A model generated the notes under the pieces. That model was not told the origin of the DNA. It saw nothing but the letters and a program-made list of their open reading frames with translations, and made no database searches. This document shows, piece after piece, positions 1 to 6,113 of a stretch of DNA of 15,030 nucleotides (position 1 is the stretch's first letter; every line of letters begins with the position of its first letter). The stretch is taken from positions 1-15,030 of the forward strand of contig CBDAQR010000012.1 in NCBI GenBank assembly GCA_965199055.1, in the 5' to 3' direction. Both the position numbers and the translations under genes were made by a program. This DNA is from CBDAQR01 sp965199055 (GTDB taxonomy: Bacteria > Pseudomonadota > Gammaproteobacteria > Pseudomonadales > Halieaceae).

Positions 1-176
1 ACCAGATCCCGTTTCTCAAAGTCCTCGGCCCCAAAACTGATGATCTTGCCGCCCCGCGCCATCACCATCACCAGCGGAAACAGCAGGCTATACACATGCA
101 CCCCATGACGATAACCACGGGCCAGAGAACTCAGCACCGGATCAACCACCCGGGTTTGCGATAAATTGTCAGCCAT
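1..176 (-). CDS. Major capsid protein, N-terminal part (cut by window edge)
   Basis: The first 58 codons of a gene running off the left edge. It would build the phage head shell. The visible N-terminus starts MADNLSQTRVVDPVLSSLAR, followed by GYRHGVHVYSLLFP and then ARGGKIISFGAEDF. This pattern (VVDP, ARGY, LFP, RGGKI, FG-E-F) matches the start of major capsid proteins in Mu-like and related siphophages, from memory of the family. The ATG at 176 has a strong Shine-Dalgarno, AAGGAGG at 183-189, six bases upstream. It follows the decoration-protein gene by 32 bp on the same strand, the usual protease-decoration-capsid order. The fold and C-terminus cannot be judged from this fragment. Confidence 0.75.
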   Translation of the reverse strand, partial: MADNLSQTRVVDPVLSSLARGYRHGVHVYSLLFPLVMVMARGGKIISFGAEDFEKRDL

Positions 177-208
177 CGTTGGCCTCCTTACAAAAATCGG
201 TCAAAAAA

Positions 209-562
209 TCAGTTGGCAATCAACAACACACGAATCTCATCACCGTCCGCACCAGCGGCCTCCAGGGCCCGACCAATCACCACCGAGGTGTCGTCTTCCG
301 CAGCCGGTTTGGCCTTCACCTTGCCAGTGGCCGTCGCCACCACCGTCGCCCCGGCAGCAACCGCCGCCGACGCCACACAAATACCCACACCAATGGCCGT
401 CACTGCCACCACCTCATCAGCCCTGCCTGCCATAAACACCGGCCCCAGGGCATGGCCGCCCGCCGTCGGCACCGCACCGGTCACAGTCACCAGACGGTGC
501 TCCGCCGTGGCCCCCTCAAGCCTCACGCTCAGACGCAAAATCGGGTTGTCTGTATTACTCAT
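209..562 (-). CDS. Head decoration (capsid cement) protein, DUF2190-like
   Basis: A 117-aa protein expected to bind and stabilise the capsid surface. It is rich in Ala, Gly and Val with short beta-prone stretches. Its C-terminal block (VVIGRALEAAGADGDEIRVLL, residues about 94-115) is the typical ending of DUF2190-type capsid cement proteins, where the G-ALE-A--DG--I-VLL pattern recurs; the length also fits. The ATG at 562 is preceded by AGGAG at 569-573, and this site overlaps the stop of the protease/scaffold gene upstream, so the two are probably translationally coupled. Its place between protease and capsid genes supports the call. Confidence 0.75.
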   Translation of the reverse strand: MSNTDNPILRLSVRLEGATAEHRLVTVTGAVPTAGGHALGPVFMAGRADEVVAVTAIGVGICVASAAVAAGATVVATATGKVKAKPAAEDDTSVVIGRALEAAGADGDEIRVLLIAN

Positions 563-572
563 CGTGTTCTCC

Positions 573-1079
573 TCAAGCCGCCAGGCTCACCTTGACCAGC
601 GCCGTGTCATAATCCGTGCCGTGTTGCTCCGCATAGTCCAGTACCTTTTGGTGTATCGCCAGCGAGTCCTTATTCACCGCCGCCTCACCCGGTGCCTCAA
701 AGCGCGGCAAGGTCTCCGCCTCGCGGCCATCATCGGCACTCAGTTCGGCATACTCCACCTGGGTTGGCAGACGACTGATAAACCCTTCCACAAACGTCGC
801 CAGCGGCACCGCTTTGGGGCGGTCTTTTTGTGTTTCAGCAAATGCCACAGTCTGCTCGCTGTCGGCCAGTGCCACCAATAACTCGGTCAACGGTGCCTGG
901 TCGCGAGGCAATACCCGTCCCTCTGTCACCGCCGCCTCAGCAAACGCCGCTGCCGCTGCGTGCCGCGTACGCTGTTCCTGTTCGGCCAGCGCCGCTTCAC
1001 GGGCCGCCAGGGCTTGTTCACGTGCTGCCAGCTCGGCCGCCTGCTCTGCAGCGCTGGCCTGATTGTCTTGTGTTGACAT
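573..1079 (-). CDS. Nested scaffold protein, Mu gpZ-like, in frame within the protease gene
   Basis: An internal ATG in the protease frame (protease residue 254) would give a 168-aa protein starting MSTQDNQASAAEQ. It has its own Shine-Dalgarno, AGGAG at 1086-1090, six bases from the ATG, better than that of the full-length gene. The product is an Ala/Glu-rich coiled coil (about residues 8-45) followed by a helical region, as expected for a scaffold that fills the procapsid. In phage Mu, scaffold gpZ is made from an in-frame start inside gene I, and the arrangement here is the same. That it is really expressed is inferred from the ribosome site and the Mu parallel. Confidence 0.7.
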   Translation of the reverse strand: MSTQDNQASAAEQAAELAAREQALAAREAALAEQEQRTRHAAAAAFAEAAVTEGRVLPRDQAPLTELLVALADSEQTVAFAETQKDRPKAVPLATFVEGFISRLPTQVEYAELSADDGREAETLPRFEAPGEAAVNKDSLAIHQKVLDYAEQHGTDYDTALVKVSLAA

Positions 1080-1838
1080 GGCTGTCTCCTGTGTCGGTAA
1101 TGTATCCTGCTCATCAGCAGGGAAGGGCGGGTCTGTGTCAGTACCGGATTCAGCAAAAACCGTCGAGCGCGATGCCCGCTGCGCCTCAGTGACTGCATCC
1201 GCCACGCGGTCAATGTCCCAGTCCGGCAGTACCCGATTCGCGGTATCCAAATCTTTCTCGTCAATCAACCACTCCCGCAGACTCCGTAACAGCCGCGCCA
1301 GCGGCCCCAGACCGAGCTCCATTGGAGAGGGACCGACAACATCGGCGTCGCCAGAATCAGCGTCAGCAAAATCGGTTTCAATCACCAGATCAGGGCCTTC
1401 ACACTCAGCAAACGCCACCGCTCTCAGACCCTTCACCGCTGGCGGCTGTGCCCCCAGAAAACCTACGTGCCGCAACGACCAGCGCCCCGGTGCAGGATTG
1501 CTGGCATGAGACGGCCCGTAAAAAGACGCCGAGATTTTTTTGTAACGCCCACGCTTCACCGCCTCGGCAAACACCGGATCAAGCTCATCCACCTCGGCAT
1601 AGAGATTTTTTCCTTCAGCCCTCAGCGATTTAATCCAACCAAAGGCCGGTGCGTTGTCCTTGGGATGCCCCACCACCACCGGTGCCTCGTGCGTCGCCGG
1701 ATCGTAGCCGTTGGCAATCGCTGCCACCGCTGTCTCGTCCAGCGTCACCGGGCCGTTTTTTTGTGGATACGTCCCCGCCCGAAAAATATGCAGACGACGG
1801 GAGGACGATAATGCAGGGGCAGGTGTGGAGGTTGTCAT
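573..1838 (-). CDS. Phage head maturation protease, Mu gpI-like, with scaffold domain
   Basis: A 421-aa protein when started at ATG 1838; a GTG in the same frame at 1862 would add 8 residues, and neither has a clear Shine-Dalgarno. The N-terminal 190 residues look like the Mu gpI protease family: VVVGHPK at 54-60, FGWIKSL at 66-72, and KISASFY at 101-107, the conserved His and Ser regions. The protease would cleave the scaffold and itself during head assembly. The middle (about 195-253) is acidic and Pro-rich. The C-terminal part is a scaffold: residues about 262-300 are an Ala/Glu/Gln coiled coil and the end is helical. It lies upstream of decoration and capsid genes in a minus-strand head operon. 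A nested start for the scaffold alone is listed separately. Confidence 0.85.
   Translation of the reverse strand: MTTSTPAPALSSSRRLHIFRAGTYPQKNGPVTLDETAVAAIANGYDPATHEAPVVVGHPKDNAPAFGWIKSLRAEGKNLYAEVDELDPVFAEAVKRGRYKKISASFYGPSHASNPAPGRWSLRHVGFLGAQPPAVKGLRAVAFAECEGPDLVIETDFADADSGDADVVGPSPMELGLGPLARLLRSLREWLIDEKDLDTANRVLPDWDIDRVADAVTEAQRASRSTVFAESGTDTDPPFPADEQDTLPTQETAMSTQDNQASAAEQAAELAAREQALAAREAALAEQEQRTRHAAAAAFAEAAVTEGRVLPRDQAPLTELLVALADSEQTVAFAETQKDRPKAVPLATFVEGFISRLPTQVEYAELSADDGREAETLPRFEAPGEAAVNKDSLAIHQKVLDYAEQHGTDYDTALVKVSLAA
1086..1090 (-). promoter_or_regulatory. Internal Shine-Dalgarno for the nested scaffold start
   Basis: AGGAG on the minus strand, six bases before the internal ATG at 1079. 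It lies inside the protease coding frame at a junction between the acidic linker and the coiled-coil scaffold. This site is what argues for separate translation of the scaffold. Confidence 0.65.
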
Positions 1839-1936
1839 GACGGCATTGTGTCGCCAGCTCACGTCCCGCAGGGCAAAGGCATGTCACTTTTTAATCCAGA
1901 TAAGCCAGGGGGGTAAGAAGATAGCCTGCGTGGCCG

Positions 1937-2614
1937 CTACAATGCTTCTACCAGCGCCACCGCCAACCGGTCCACCACCGCCTCGGACGTCCCCACGCGC
2001 CAGCGCAGCCGCTGATCAGGGACCAGGCGCAAATGAAAAGCTGTCCTCAACCGCAGCCCACCACCCGGCACCGGCTCAAATGGAAAACGCACCCCCGCTG
2101 CCACCCCCGCCCGCAACGGCGGAAATACCCGCACGACAATCCGGCGTCTGGCCTCCACCGACGCCGCAGTAATCAGGTAGCTCTTGACCTGGCCCGGCGG
2201 ACGCAGATACGCCCCCACCAGACGCGTCGCCAGATCGGTTAGATCAGTCGAATCAACAGCGCCCGAAGCAAGGCTGAGCGTAAGTGCTATAGCACCCGCC
2301 ACAGCCGGTTCAGCCTGCAACGCAACACCCCCAGGCATCGACGGCAGTCTCACCTCGCTCACCACCTCACCCACCACCGGCAGCGCCAGCTCAAACGGCG
2401 TACCGTCCTGATGCGCCAGCAAAAACGCCCGCAGCGGCGCAAACTCCAACTGGGTCAACACCGGATAGGCAATCTCCACCCGCCAGCGATGATCACCATC
2501 ACCCACCACCACCGCCCGACCCGATAACCCCGCCACCGCGTGATACCCCACCTCACTGACAATCCGGGAACGGGCAATGGGGGGCTGAACAGGATAATGA
2601 GCAATCTCAGACAT
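1937..2614 (-). CDS. Unrecognised phage protein, possibly structural/tail-associated
   Basis: A 225-aa protein from ATG 2614 (a GTG at 2620 is in frame). No clear Shine-Dalgarno precedes either; an AGGGT/ACCCT inverted repeat at 2621-2634 lies just upstream. It has no membrane segment or signal. It is rich in Val, Ala, Leu and Arg with likely beta structure; the part around residues 44-76 (WRVEIAYPVLTQLEFAPLRA, then a dG-pF-L-LP pattern) resembles short tail-tip-associated phage proteins with a W-x-x-x-P--- and dG-F pattern, but that is only a resemblance. It precedes the protease gene by about 98 bp on the same strand. In Mu-like phages the place before the protease normally holds gpF/gpG-type head proteins, which this does not resemble. 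Confidence 0.6.
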   Translation of the reverse strand: MSEIAHYPVQPPIARSRIVSEVGYHAVAGLSGRAVVVGDGDHRWRVEIAYPVLTQLEFAPLRAFLLAHQDGTPFELALPVVGEVVSEVRLPSMPGGVALQAEPAVAGAIALTLSLASGAVDSTDLTDLATRLVGAYLRPPGQVKSYLITAASVEARRRIVVRVFPPLRAGVAAGVRFPFEPVPGGGLRLRTAFHLRLVPDQRLRWRVGTSEAVVDRLAVALVEAL

Positions 2615-2620
2615 GGCCAC

Positions 2621-2801
2621 AGGGTAACAACCCTGACCAAAACAGGAACAAACCGGGCGTCACAACCCGACGCACCCTCGAGAGCCGCTACACCATCGGC
2701 AGCAGCCAAAAACACTGCCAGGCTAAAGCACTGGTGATCTGGAACGGGTAAAAAACCAGCAGAACCGGCCAGGGCAGCCACAACAGGGTACACCAGTCTC
2801 A
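2621..2801. other. Stretch with no firm gene
   Basis: Between the 225-aa gene and the 46-codon frame upstream. A minus-strand frame starts with ATG at 2802, overlapping the previous stop by one base (TAATG), and begins MRLVYPVVAALAGSAGF. It stays open to 2455, but this would overlap the 225-aa gene by 160 bp in another frame, and its composition gives no domain. It may be a short hydrophobic protein whose end has been lost, or noise. A short inverted repeat (AGGGT-N4-ACCCT) sits at 2621-2634. Confidence 0.3.
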
Positions 2802-2942
2802 TTACACTGCCACGTACACAAAGCCGACGATGTGGCTGTCTATGATTGTCGGCATACCACACTTCACAATCAGATCATTGTCAATCATGCCTGCCTCATC
2901 TCTGAACGTCAGCAATGATTCCGAGTCTTTAATGACTTGCAT
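2802..2942 (-). CDS. Small hypothetical protein, 46 aa
   Basis: A short minus-strand frame starting MQVIKDSESLLTFRDEAGMI and ending FVYVAV. It starts 12 bp after the stop of the 157-aa gene upstream and ends in a TAATG overlap with the next frame, which fits an operon. The Shine-Dalgarno is weak (TGAG about seven bases before the start). The sequence is mixed hydrophobic/polar with one Cys and no membrane helix. No family is recognised. It could be a small phage tail or accessory protein, or an unexpressed frame. Confidence 0.4.
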   Translation of the reverse strand: MQVIKDSESLLTFRDEAGMIDNDLIVKCGMPTIIDSHIVGFVYVAV

Positions 2943-2954
2943 GTATCAACTCAT

Positions 2955-3428
2955 TTAATAGGACTCTTGATAACGGAAGGTTGCAAAATACCGGCCGTCG
3001 TCACCTAATCGATCTATCCAGTCGTGTATCCGAATAACCGGAACAGCCACCGGGTGAGAATATTCAGCATACGGGGAAAAATACGCACGAACCTCGCGTG
3101 TGCCCTGCCGGGAAGTATCGTTAAATCTCCTTTCGTCCTCCGAGGAAACATAAAGCAACAGGTAATAGTCCTCCGATGATACTTTGTGGACTTCCAGTAC
3201 CGCTGTCCCGCTGCGGGTTCTGCTTGGCGTAATACCAGCTATATTCGTTCTGAGCCACATCGATAGAATAGACTCAAAAATATCAGCCGTATCGGTCCTG
3301 AACAGCCAGGGAGGAATAAATCCGAACACGCCTTCAGGCAACTCGGAAAACTCGAACCCTGTATCTGATTCATCTAATTCGGTGACCCCATTCTCGGTGC
3401 GGATGGCTATCGTGGATTGATTATCCAC
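2955..3428 (-). CDS. Unrecognised protein, 157 aa
   Basis: The frame opens with GTG at 3428, inside the last 22 bases of the 71-aa gene upstream. No Shine-Dalgarno is seen, so translation would depend on coupling to that gene. The protein is acidic at the N-terminus (VTELDESDTGFEFSELPEG) with aromatic-rich patches (IPPWLF, YYLLLYV, FATFRYQESY) and no signal or membrane helix. It looks like a compact globular protein. I recognise no domain. Base composition here is visibly more AT-rich than in the flanking phage genes, which suggests an acquired accessory gene or a piece of host DNA at the prophage edge. A frameshift joining it to the upstream 71-aa frame cannot be excluded. Confidence 0.55.
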   Translation of the reverse strand: MDNQSTIAIRTENGVTELDESDTGFEFSELPEGVFGFIPPWLFRTDTADIFESILSMWLRTNIAGITPSRTRSGTAVLEVHKVSSEDYYLLLYVSSEDERRFNDTSRQGTREVRAYFSPYAEYSHPVAVPVIRIHDWIDRLGDDGRYFATFRYQESY

Positions 3429-3622
3429 TTGAGCTTGAGCAGGCCCGCCTCGACTGAATCCTGAGCATCCACAGCTTCGACTGAATGAAAATAAGGAAGT
3501 TGGTATGCCTGCCGAATGCCTAGAACACTTGATAAAATGGATATCAAAGCAGCAAGTAGGTGAATGCCTTTTGAAAATCTCTTGTAAATGCGTTTGAAGC
3601 TTACATCCTTCCGATCAATCAT
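3407..3622 (-). CDS. Small putative membrane protein, 71 aa
   Basis: ATG at 3622 with a good Shine-Dalgarno, AGGAG followed by six bases. The protein begins with a strongly basic stretch (MIDRKDVSFKRIYKRFSKG) then one hydrophobic segment (about residues 20-37, IHLLAALISILSSVLGIR). This fits a single membrane helix with the N-terminus in the cytoplasm. The C-terminal 30 residues are mixed. The stop overlaps the start of the 157-aa gene by 22 bases. No family is recognised. The gene lies in the AT-richer stretch left of the repressor and could be a lysogenic-conversion (moron) gene. Confidence 0.6.
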   Translation of the reverse strand: MIDRKDVSFKRIYKRFSKGIHLLAALISILSSVLGIRQAYQLPYFHSVEAVDAQDSVEAGLLKLKWIINPR

Positions 3623-3941
3623 GTGCTTCTCCTGTGCTTTTATGGGTGTTATTTGTTGCTAGATAAAGCTTATTTTTCGTATTGTGGATAGTATATAAAA
3701 GCTCACACTCACGGTGGAAAAATCTACAGTAACATTGAACCACGGCCACACCACTTCCAGTGCCTTACCACGGCTCTTTACAAAGAATGACATAGCCAGG
3801 CCCCGCAACTTTCACCAATGACGTTACCCTGTGCCGCAACCTTTCCAGGGAGCAGTGCAATGAGTAACACACCTCACAACAGCAGTTCAGAGGCCGTCAT
3901 CCCGCTGACGCGACTGCACAACGGATGCCTCGGTGTCAGCG
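3623..3941. other. Intergenic stretch, AT-rich on its left side; possible prophage end or promoter region
   Basis: About 320 bp without a minus-strand gene. The left part (about 3640-3710) is AT-rich and contains TATACT and TATATA on the minus strand, suitable for a promoter of the 71-aa gene, though no good -35 box is seen. ACCACGGC occurs twice (about 3741 and 3767). Transposable prophage ends carry transposase-binding repeats and this is a candidate place for one, but I could not identify the terminal bases. Confidence 0.3.
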
Positions 3942-4033
3942 TCAGCAGGCCGTGCCCATATTGTTGCTGTCATCAGGATGTGGCAGCAGATCAAACAACA
4001 CATTCAGCTCCGGCGGCTTCCCCCGCACCATAA
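3860..4033 (+). CDS. Possible small + strand gene or gene fragment
   Basis: ATG at 3860 with AGGGAG at 3847-3852, seven bases upstream. The frame gives a 57-aa product beginning MSNTPHNSSSEAVIPLTRLH and containing CPYCCCH. From 3942 it runs opposite to the 91-aa minus-strand gene, so its last 30 codons are probably not real coding. It may be the start of a gene that was cut off, or chance. No function is proposed. Confidence 0.25.
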   Translation: MSNTPHNSSSEAVIPLTRLHNGCLGVSVSRPCPYCCCHQDVAADQTTHSAPAASPAP

Positions 4034-4217
4034 AATAGTGACGAGACACGCAGACCAGATCCAGCCTGTTGCCATCCGGCGCAATGCTGATCGTGAGCCG
4101 ATCACCCGGCATCGGCGGAGGTGTCATGGAGAAACTGTCGGCATAGACGCCGTACTCCCCTTCCTTAAGTCCTGCCGCAAGCCTGACGCGTTCGGTGAAA
4201 GACAGTGTCGTATTCAT
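3942..4217 (-). CDS. Unrecognised small protein, 91 aa
   Basis: ATG at 4217 is preceded by AGAGGA about eight bases upstream. The protein starts MNTTLSFTERVRLAAGLKEG and continues with a probable beta-rich part (GDRLTISIAPDGNRLDLVCV, then SRHYFMVRG) and an acidic end. No membrane segment or known motif is seen. It lies downstream of the repressor on the same strand, 122 bp from its end, where transposable phages often keep lysogeny-associated or accessory genes. It could be co-transcribed with the repressor from the central control region. No function can be given. Confidence 0.55.
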   Translation of the reverse strand: MNTTLSFTERVRLAAGLKEGEYGVYADSFSMTPPPMPGDRLTISIAPDGNRLDLVCVSRHYFMVRGKPPELNVLFDLLPHPDDSNNMGTAC

Positions 4218-4339
4218 CTTTGTAGTCCTCTGCGAGATTGGTTGATACTGACGCAGTTAGTCCGTGGCTTTTATTCAAGGTGCATCACCTCCTCTGTCTG
4301 AGATGCCAGACCGCTCGCTCAATTACTGGGCCGATCTTT

Positions 4340-5367
4340 TTACACCCGCCGCGCCATCCACCGTACCTGACCGATTAACTCAATCCCATCAACCCAGGGA
4401 CGCGCTTCCCAGGCCGGATGATCGCTCACCAGTTGCCAACGCCTGCCACCCTGTTTGACCAGCCGCTTCACCACAATCCCATCCTCCGTGCGCAACACAA
4501 ACAGCCATCGTCTTGCCGACGCCGCCGACTGCGATCCACCAGAATCGAACAACCCTCCGGCAAGGTCGGCTCCATCGACTCACCCCGCACCCCAATCAAC
4601 ACGCACTGGCTGGCCTCTATCCCATGCCGCTCCAGCCACTGCCGCCGAAACCCAATCCGTCCGGTCACTGTCTCATCCAGAGACTCAGCCCCGCTCCCCG
4701 CAGCCGCCGCCAACTCCACTACGTCCAGATAACGCACCGCCGCCTCATCACTTTCCGCCAGGGCATCGCCACTGTCCGATACCCCGGACAGCCCCGCACT
4801 GCCAGACAACAGATAATCCTCCGACACCTCCCGTATCCCCGACCGCCGCAGCGCCGCCCGGGTCTCGGCTAATTCCTGCAACACCTCAGCCATCGCCCCC
4901 TGAAAATCCGATAACTGCATCGCATCCAGCCGCTCCCTCACCTCCTGCCAGCGGGATGCTTCCGATTCACTTTGCACCAAACGACCCAGCAACTCCTCAA
5001 TCGACGCCACAATATCCGCCGCCAACGCTTCCTCTGGCAAACCCAGCGCCGCCGCGATTTCTGAAAAATCAGCGGGGTTTTTCTGGCCTCGGCCACCCGC
5101 TAGCACGAGCGGTTGATCGGGAATAACCGCCCCGGAATCTGAAAAATCAGCCGCGTTTTTCAGATTTTCAGGCAATGAGGGAGTGCGAGGAGGGCCAATG
5201 TAAAGCTCAATTCCTAGTGCTTTACAAATATCCTCGGCTCTTTCTAGAGACGGACAGTGCCCGTCTTTACAGCCTTGTAGCGACCGTCTTGGTATCCCAG
5301 ATGCTCTCGACAGATCTGGCAGGTGAGCATCCTGCAAATGCGCAGATAGTTTTTCCCATGCCTTCAT
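4340..5367 (-). pseudogene. Phage repressor, HTH plus S24 peptidase, split by a one-base frameshift
   Basis: The lysogeny repressor. With ATG at 5367 the N-terminal 60 residues form an HTH (LSRASGIPRRSLQGCKDG), followed by a linker and an S24 (LexA/CI-type) peptidase domain: candidate Ala223-Gly224 self-cleavage bond (AAAAGSG), nucleophile Ser264 in GESMEPTL. The original frame then ends early, at 4468, after a wrong tail. In the next frame the expected family ending is intact: LFVLRTEDGIVVKRL and on to the stop at 4340. Adding one base between 4504 and 4505 would restore a 342-aa protein with Ser264 and catalytic Lys301 separated by 37 residues, the LexA spacing. As read, the gene lacks the Lys and the C-terminal dimer part. 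It is either truly inactivated or a base was missed. An in-frame ATG at 5394 has no ribosome site. Confidence 0.85.
5060..5163 (-). repeat. Imperfect 25-bp direct repeat in the repressor linker
   Basis: Two near-copies at 5060-5083 and 5138-5162, offset by 78 bp (26 codons), share TCTGAAAAATCAGC and GTTTTTC. Each codes for KN(A/P)ADFS in the repressor linker (residues about 70-76 and 96-102). The right copy is also an inverted repeat, CTGAAAAA-N9-TTTTTCAG at 5139-5163. This suggests a small internal duplication in the flexible linker. Confidence 0.6.
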
Positions 5368-5386
5368 TGGGCAAATTATAGCCCAA
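5367..5386. promoter_or_regulatory. Operator-like palindrome 1
   Basis: TTGGGC-N8-GCCCAA, a perfect six-base inverted repeat around an AT-rich centre. It abuts the repressor start and covers its -10 box. The same 6-8-6 layout recurs twice to the right. Confidence 0.65.
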
Positions 5387-5402
5387 CTTGACATATTTTA
5401 AA
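5374..5402 (-). promoter_or_regulatory. Putative repressor promoter giving a leaderless mRNA
   Basis: On the minus strand TATAAT (5374-5379) lies 17 bp from TTTAAA (5397-5402). The -10 box is only six bases from the repressor ATG at 5367, so transcription would begin at or near the start codon. There is no Shine-Dalgarno, which fits a leaderless message like that of lambda cI from PRM. The -10 box lies inside the leftmost operator palindrome, so repressor or Cro-like binding there would control this promoter. Confidence 0.55.
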
Positions 5403-5403
5403 T

Positions 5404-5423
5404 TCAGGTAAAATTTTGCCTAT
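5404..5423. promoter_or_regulatory. Operator-like palindrome 2 (weaker)
   Basis: TCAGGT-AAAATTTT-GCCTAT, matching the other two in its core pattern RGGY-N8-GCCY. It covers the candidate + strand -10 box TAAAAT at 5409-5414. Confidence 0.5.
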
Positions 5424-5435
5424 TGTTATTGACAA

Positions 5436-5455
5436 TTAGGCCATATATTGCCCAA
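5436..5455. promoter_or_regulatory. Operator-like palindrome 3
   Basis: TTAGGC-CATATATT-GCCCAA, differing from palindrome 1 by one base in the arms. It lies just before the Cro-like gene and immediately downstream of the TTGACA at 5429-5434. Spacing between the three palindromes is 37 and 32 bp. Binding here should block early transcription. Confidence 0.65.
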
Positions 5456-5465
5456 TATAGGCCAA

Positions 5466-6113
5466 ATGCAGCCTGACCCTATTATTCGCCTTATCCGAAA
5501 CTACGCAGCCGCTAGAGGTAAAACTCCTGGTTATGTAGGGAAACTTTCGTCTGGTAGTGGCAATTTCTATAGCCGTTTGATAGCAGGCCACGACATCACC
5601 ACCCGCCGCGCCTCCCGCATCCTTCAATGGTTCTCCGACCACTGGCCGGTTGATCTTTCCTGGCCTGCGGAGATTCCCCGTCCTGAGCCTTTGCCGGATT
5701 CTCCGGCGGCGACCGCTGCTGCGGCCCCGACGCTTGCTGAGCAATGGCACAGTGCGACAGCCGCACAGATTGAGGCGGAGCTGGCACGGCTGGAAGATGG
5801 TGTGGATGCAGCCATGATGTGCTCCGACCACGCGGCGGCGATAGCCGGAAGGCAACGCAGCATCGATGTCGCCACGGCTGTGGGGCCTGATGGCAAAGTT
5901 ATCTCGCCGAAAGCGATCTGCCGTGTGCTCGGTGCGCAACTCGATCAGTTTTACGATGTGGTGCGACAGTTTGCCGACGGGGCGGCTGGTGAGCACAAGA
6001 CCCCGCGCCGTCAATCCCTGCGTTACCGCATGTTGGAGTTGCTGGTACTGGGCAGCAATGACTGCCGCTTTGCCGAGCGTCGTATGCGCTGGGGCCGGAG
6101 GCAGGCGGCATGA
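5466..6113 (+). CDS. Cro/Ner-like early regulator with HTH domain
   Basis: A 215-aa protein from ATG 5466 (a TTG at 5448 is in frame but lies within an operator). Residues about 5-60 look like a phage HTH: helix IIRLIRNYAAARG, then TPGYVGKLSSGSGNFYSRLI and TTRRASRILQWFSDHWP. A Pro/Ala linker follows (70-85), then a helical domain of unknown role (about 85-205) ending NDCRFAERRMRWGRRQAA, very basic. It is the first gene rightwards of the operators and divergent from the repressor, the place of Ner in Mu or Cro in lambda, so it probably turns down repressor and early transcription. It is much longer than Ner (75 aa) or Cro, so the C-terminal part must do something more. Its 3' end, with the next gene's ribosome site, is duplicated at 6747-6806. 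Confidence 0.7.
   Translation: MQPDPIIRLIRNYAAARGKTPGYVGKLSSGSGNFYSRLIAGHDITTRRASRILQWFSDHWPVDLSWPAEIPRPEPLPDSPAATAAAAPTLAEQWHSATAAQIEAELARLEDGVDAAMMCSDHAAAIAGRQRSIDVATAVGPDGKVISPKAICRVLGAQLDQFYDVVRQFADGAAGEHKTPRRQSLRYRMLELLVLGSNDCRFAERRMRWGRRQAA
6054..6113 (+). repeat. 60-bp direct repeat, left copy
   Basis: The last 19 codons of the Cro-like gene, including GGAGG (6097-6101) and the overlapping ATGA that starts the next frame at 6110. It matches 6747-6806 except for three bases: one replaces Asn by Ser and two are silent third-position changes. Confidence 0.9.

Larger units (their letters stand above)
5388..5458 (+). promoter_or_regulatory. Putative early promoter(s) for the Cro-like gene
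   Basis: Two consensus -35 boxes, TTGACA at 5388-5393 and at 5429-5434. The first pairs with TAAAAT at 5409-5414 (15-bp spacer). The second has only a poor -10 match (CAATAT at 5453-5458, 18-bp spacer), which would place the start of the RNA at the ATG at 5466. Both lie among the operator palindromes. Which one is used cannot be settled by eye. Confidence 0.45.

Noticed and set aside
166..595. Plus-strand open frames opposite the decoration-protein gene
   Set aside because: Pro/His/Arg-rich shadows; the minus-strand gene has a strong ribosome site and family match.
4270..4300. Strong AGGAGGT followed by a four-codon minus-strand frame (MHLE)
   Set aside because: Only about two bases between the ribosome site and ATG; too short to claim as a minigene.
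4418..5126. Long + strand frames opposite the repressor
   Set aside because: Very Pro/Thr-rich composition, no start signals; antisense of a clear HTH/S24 gene.
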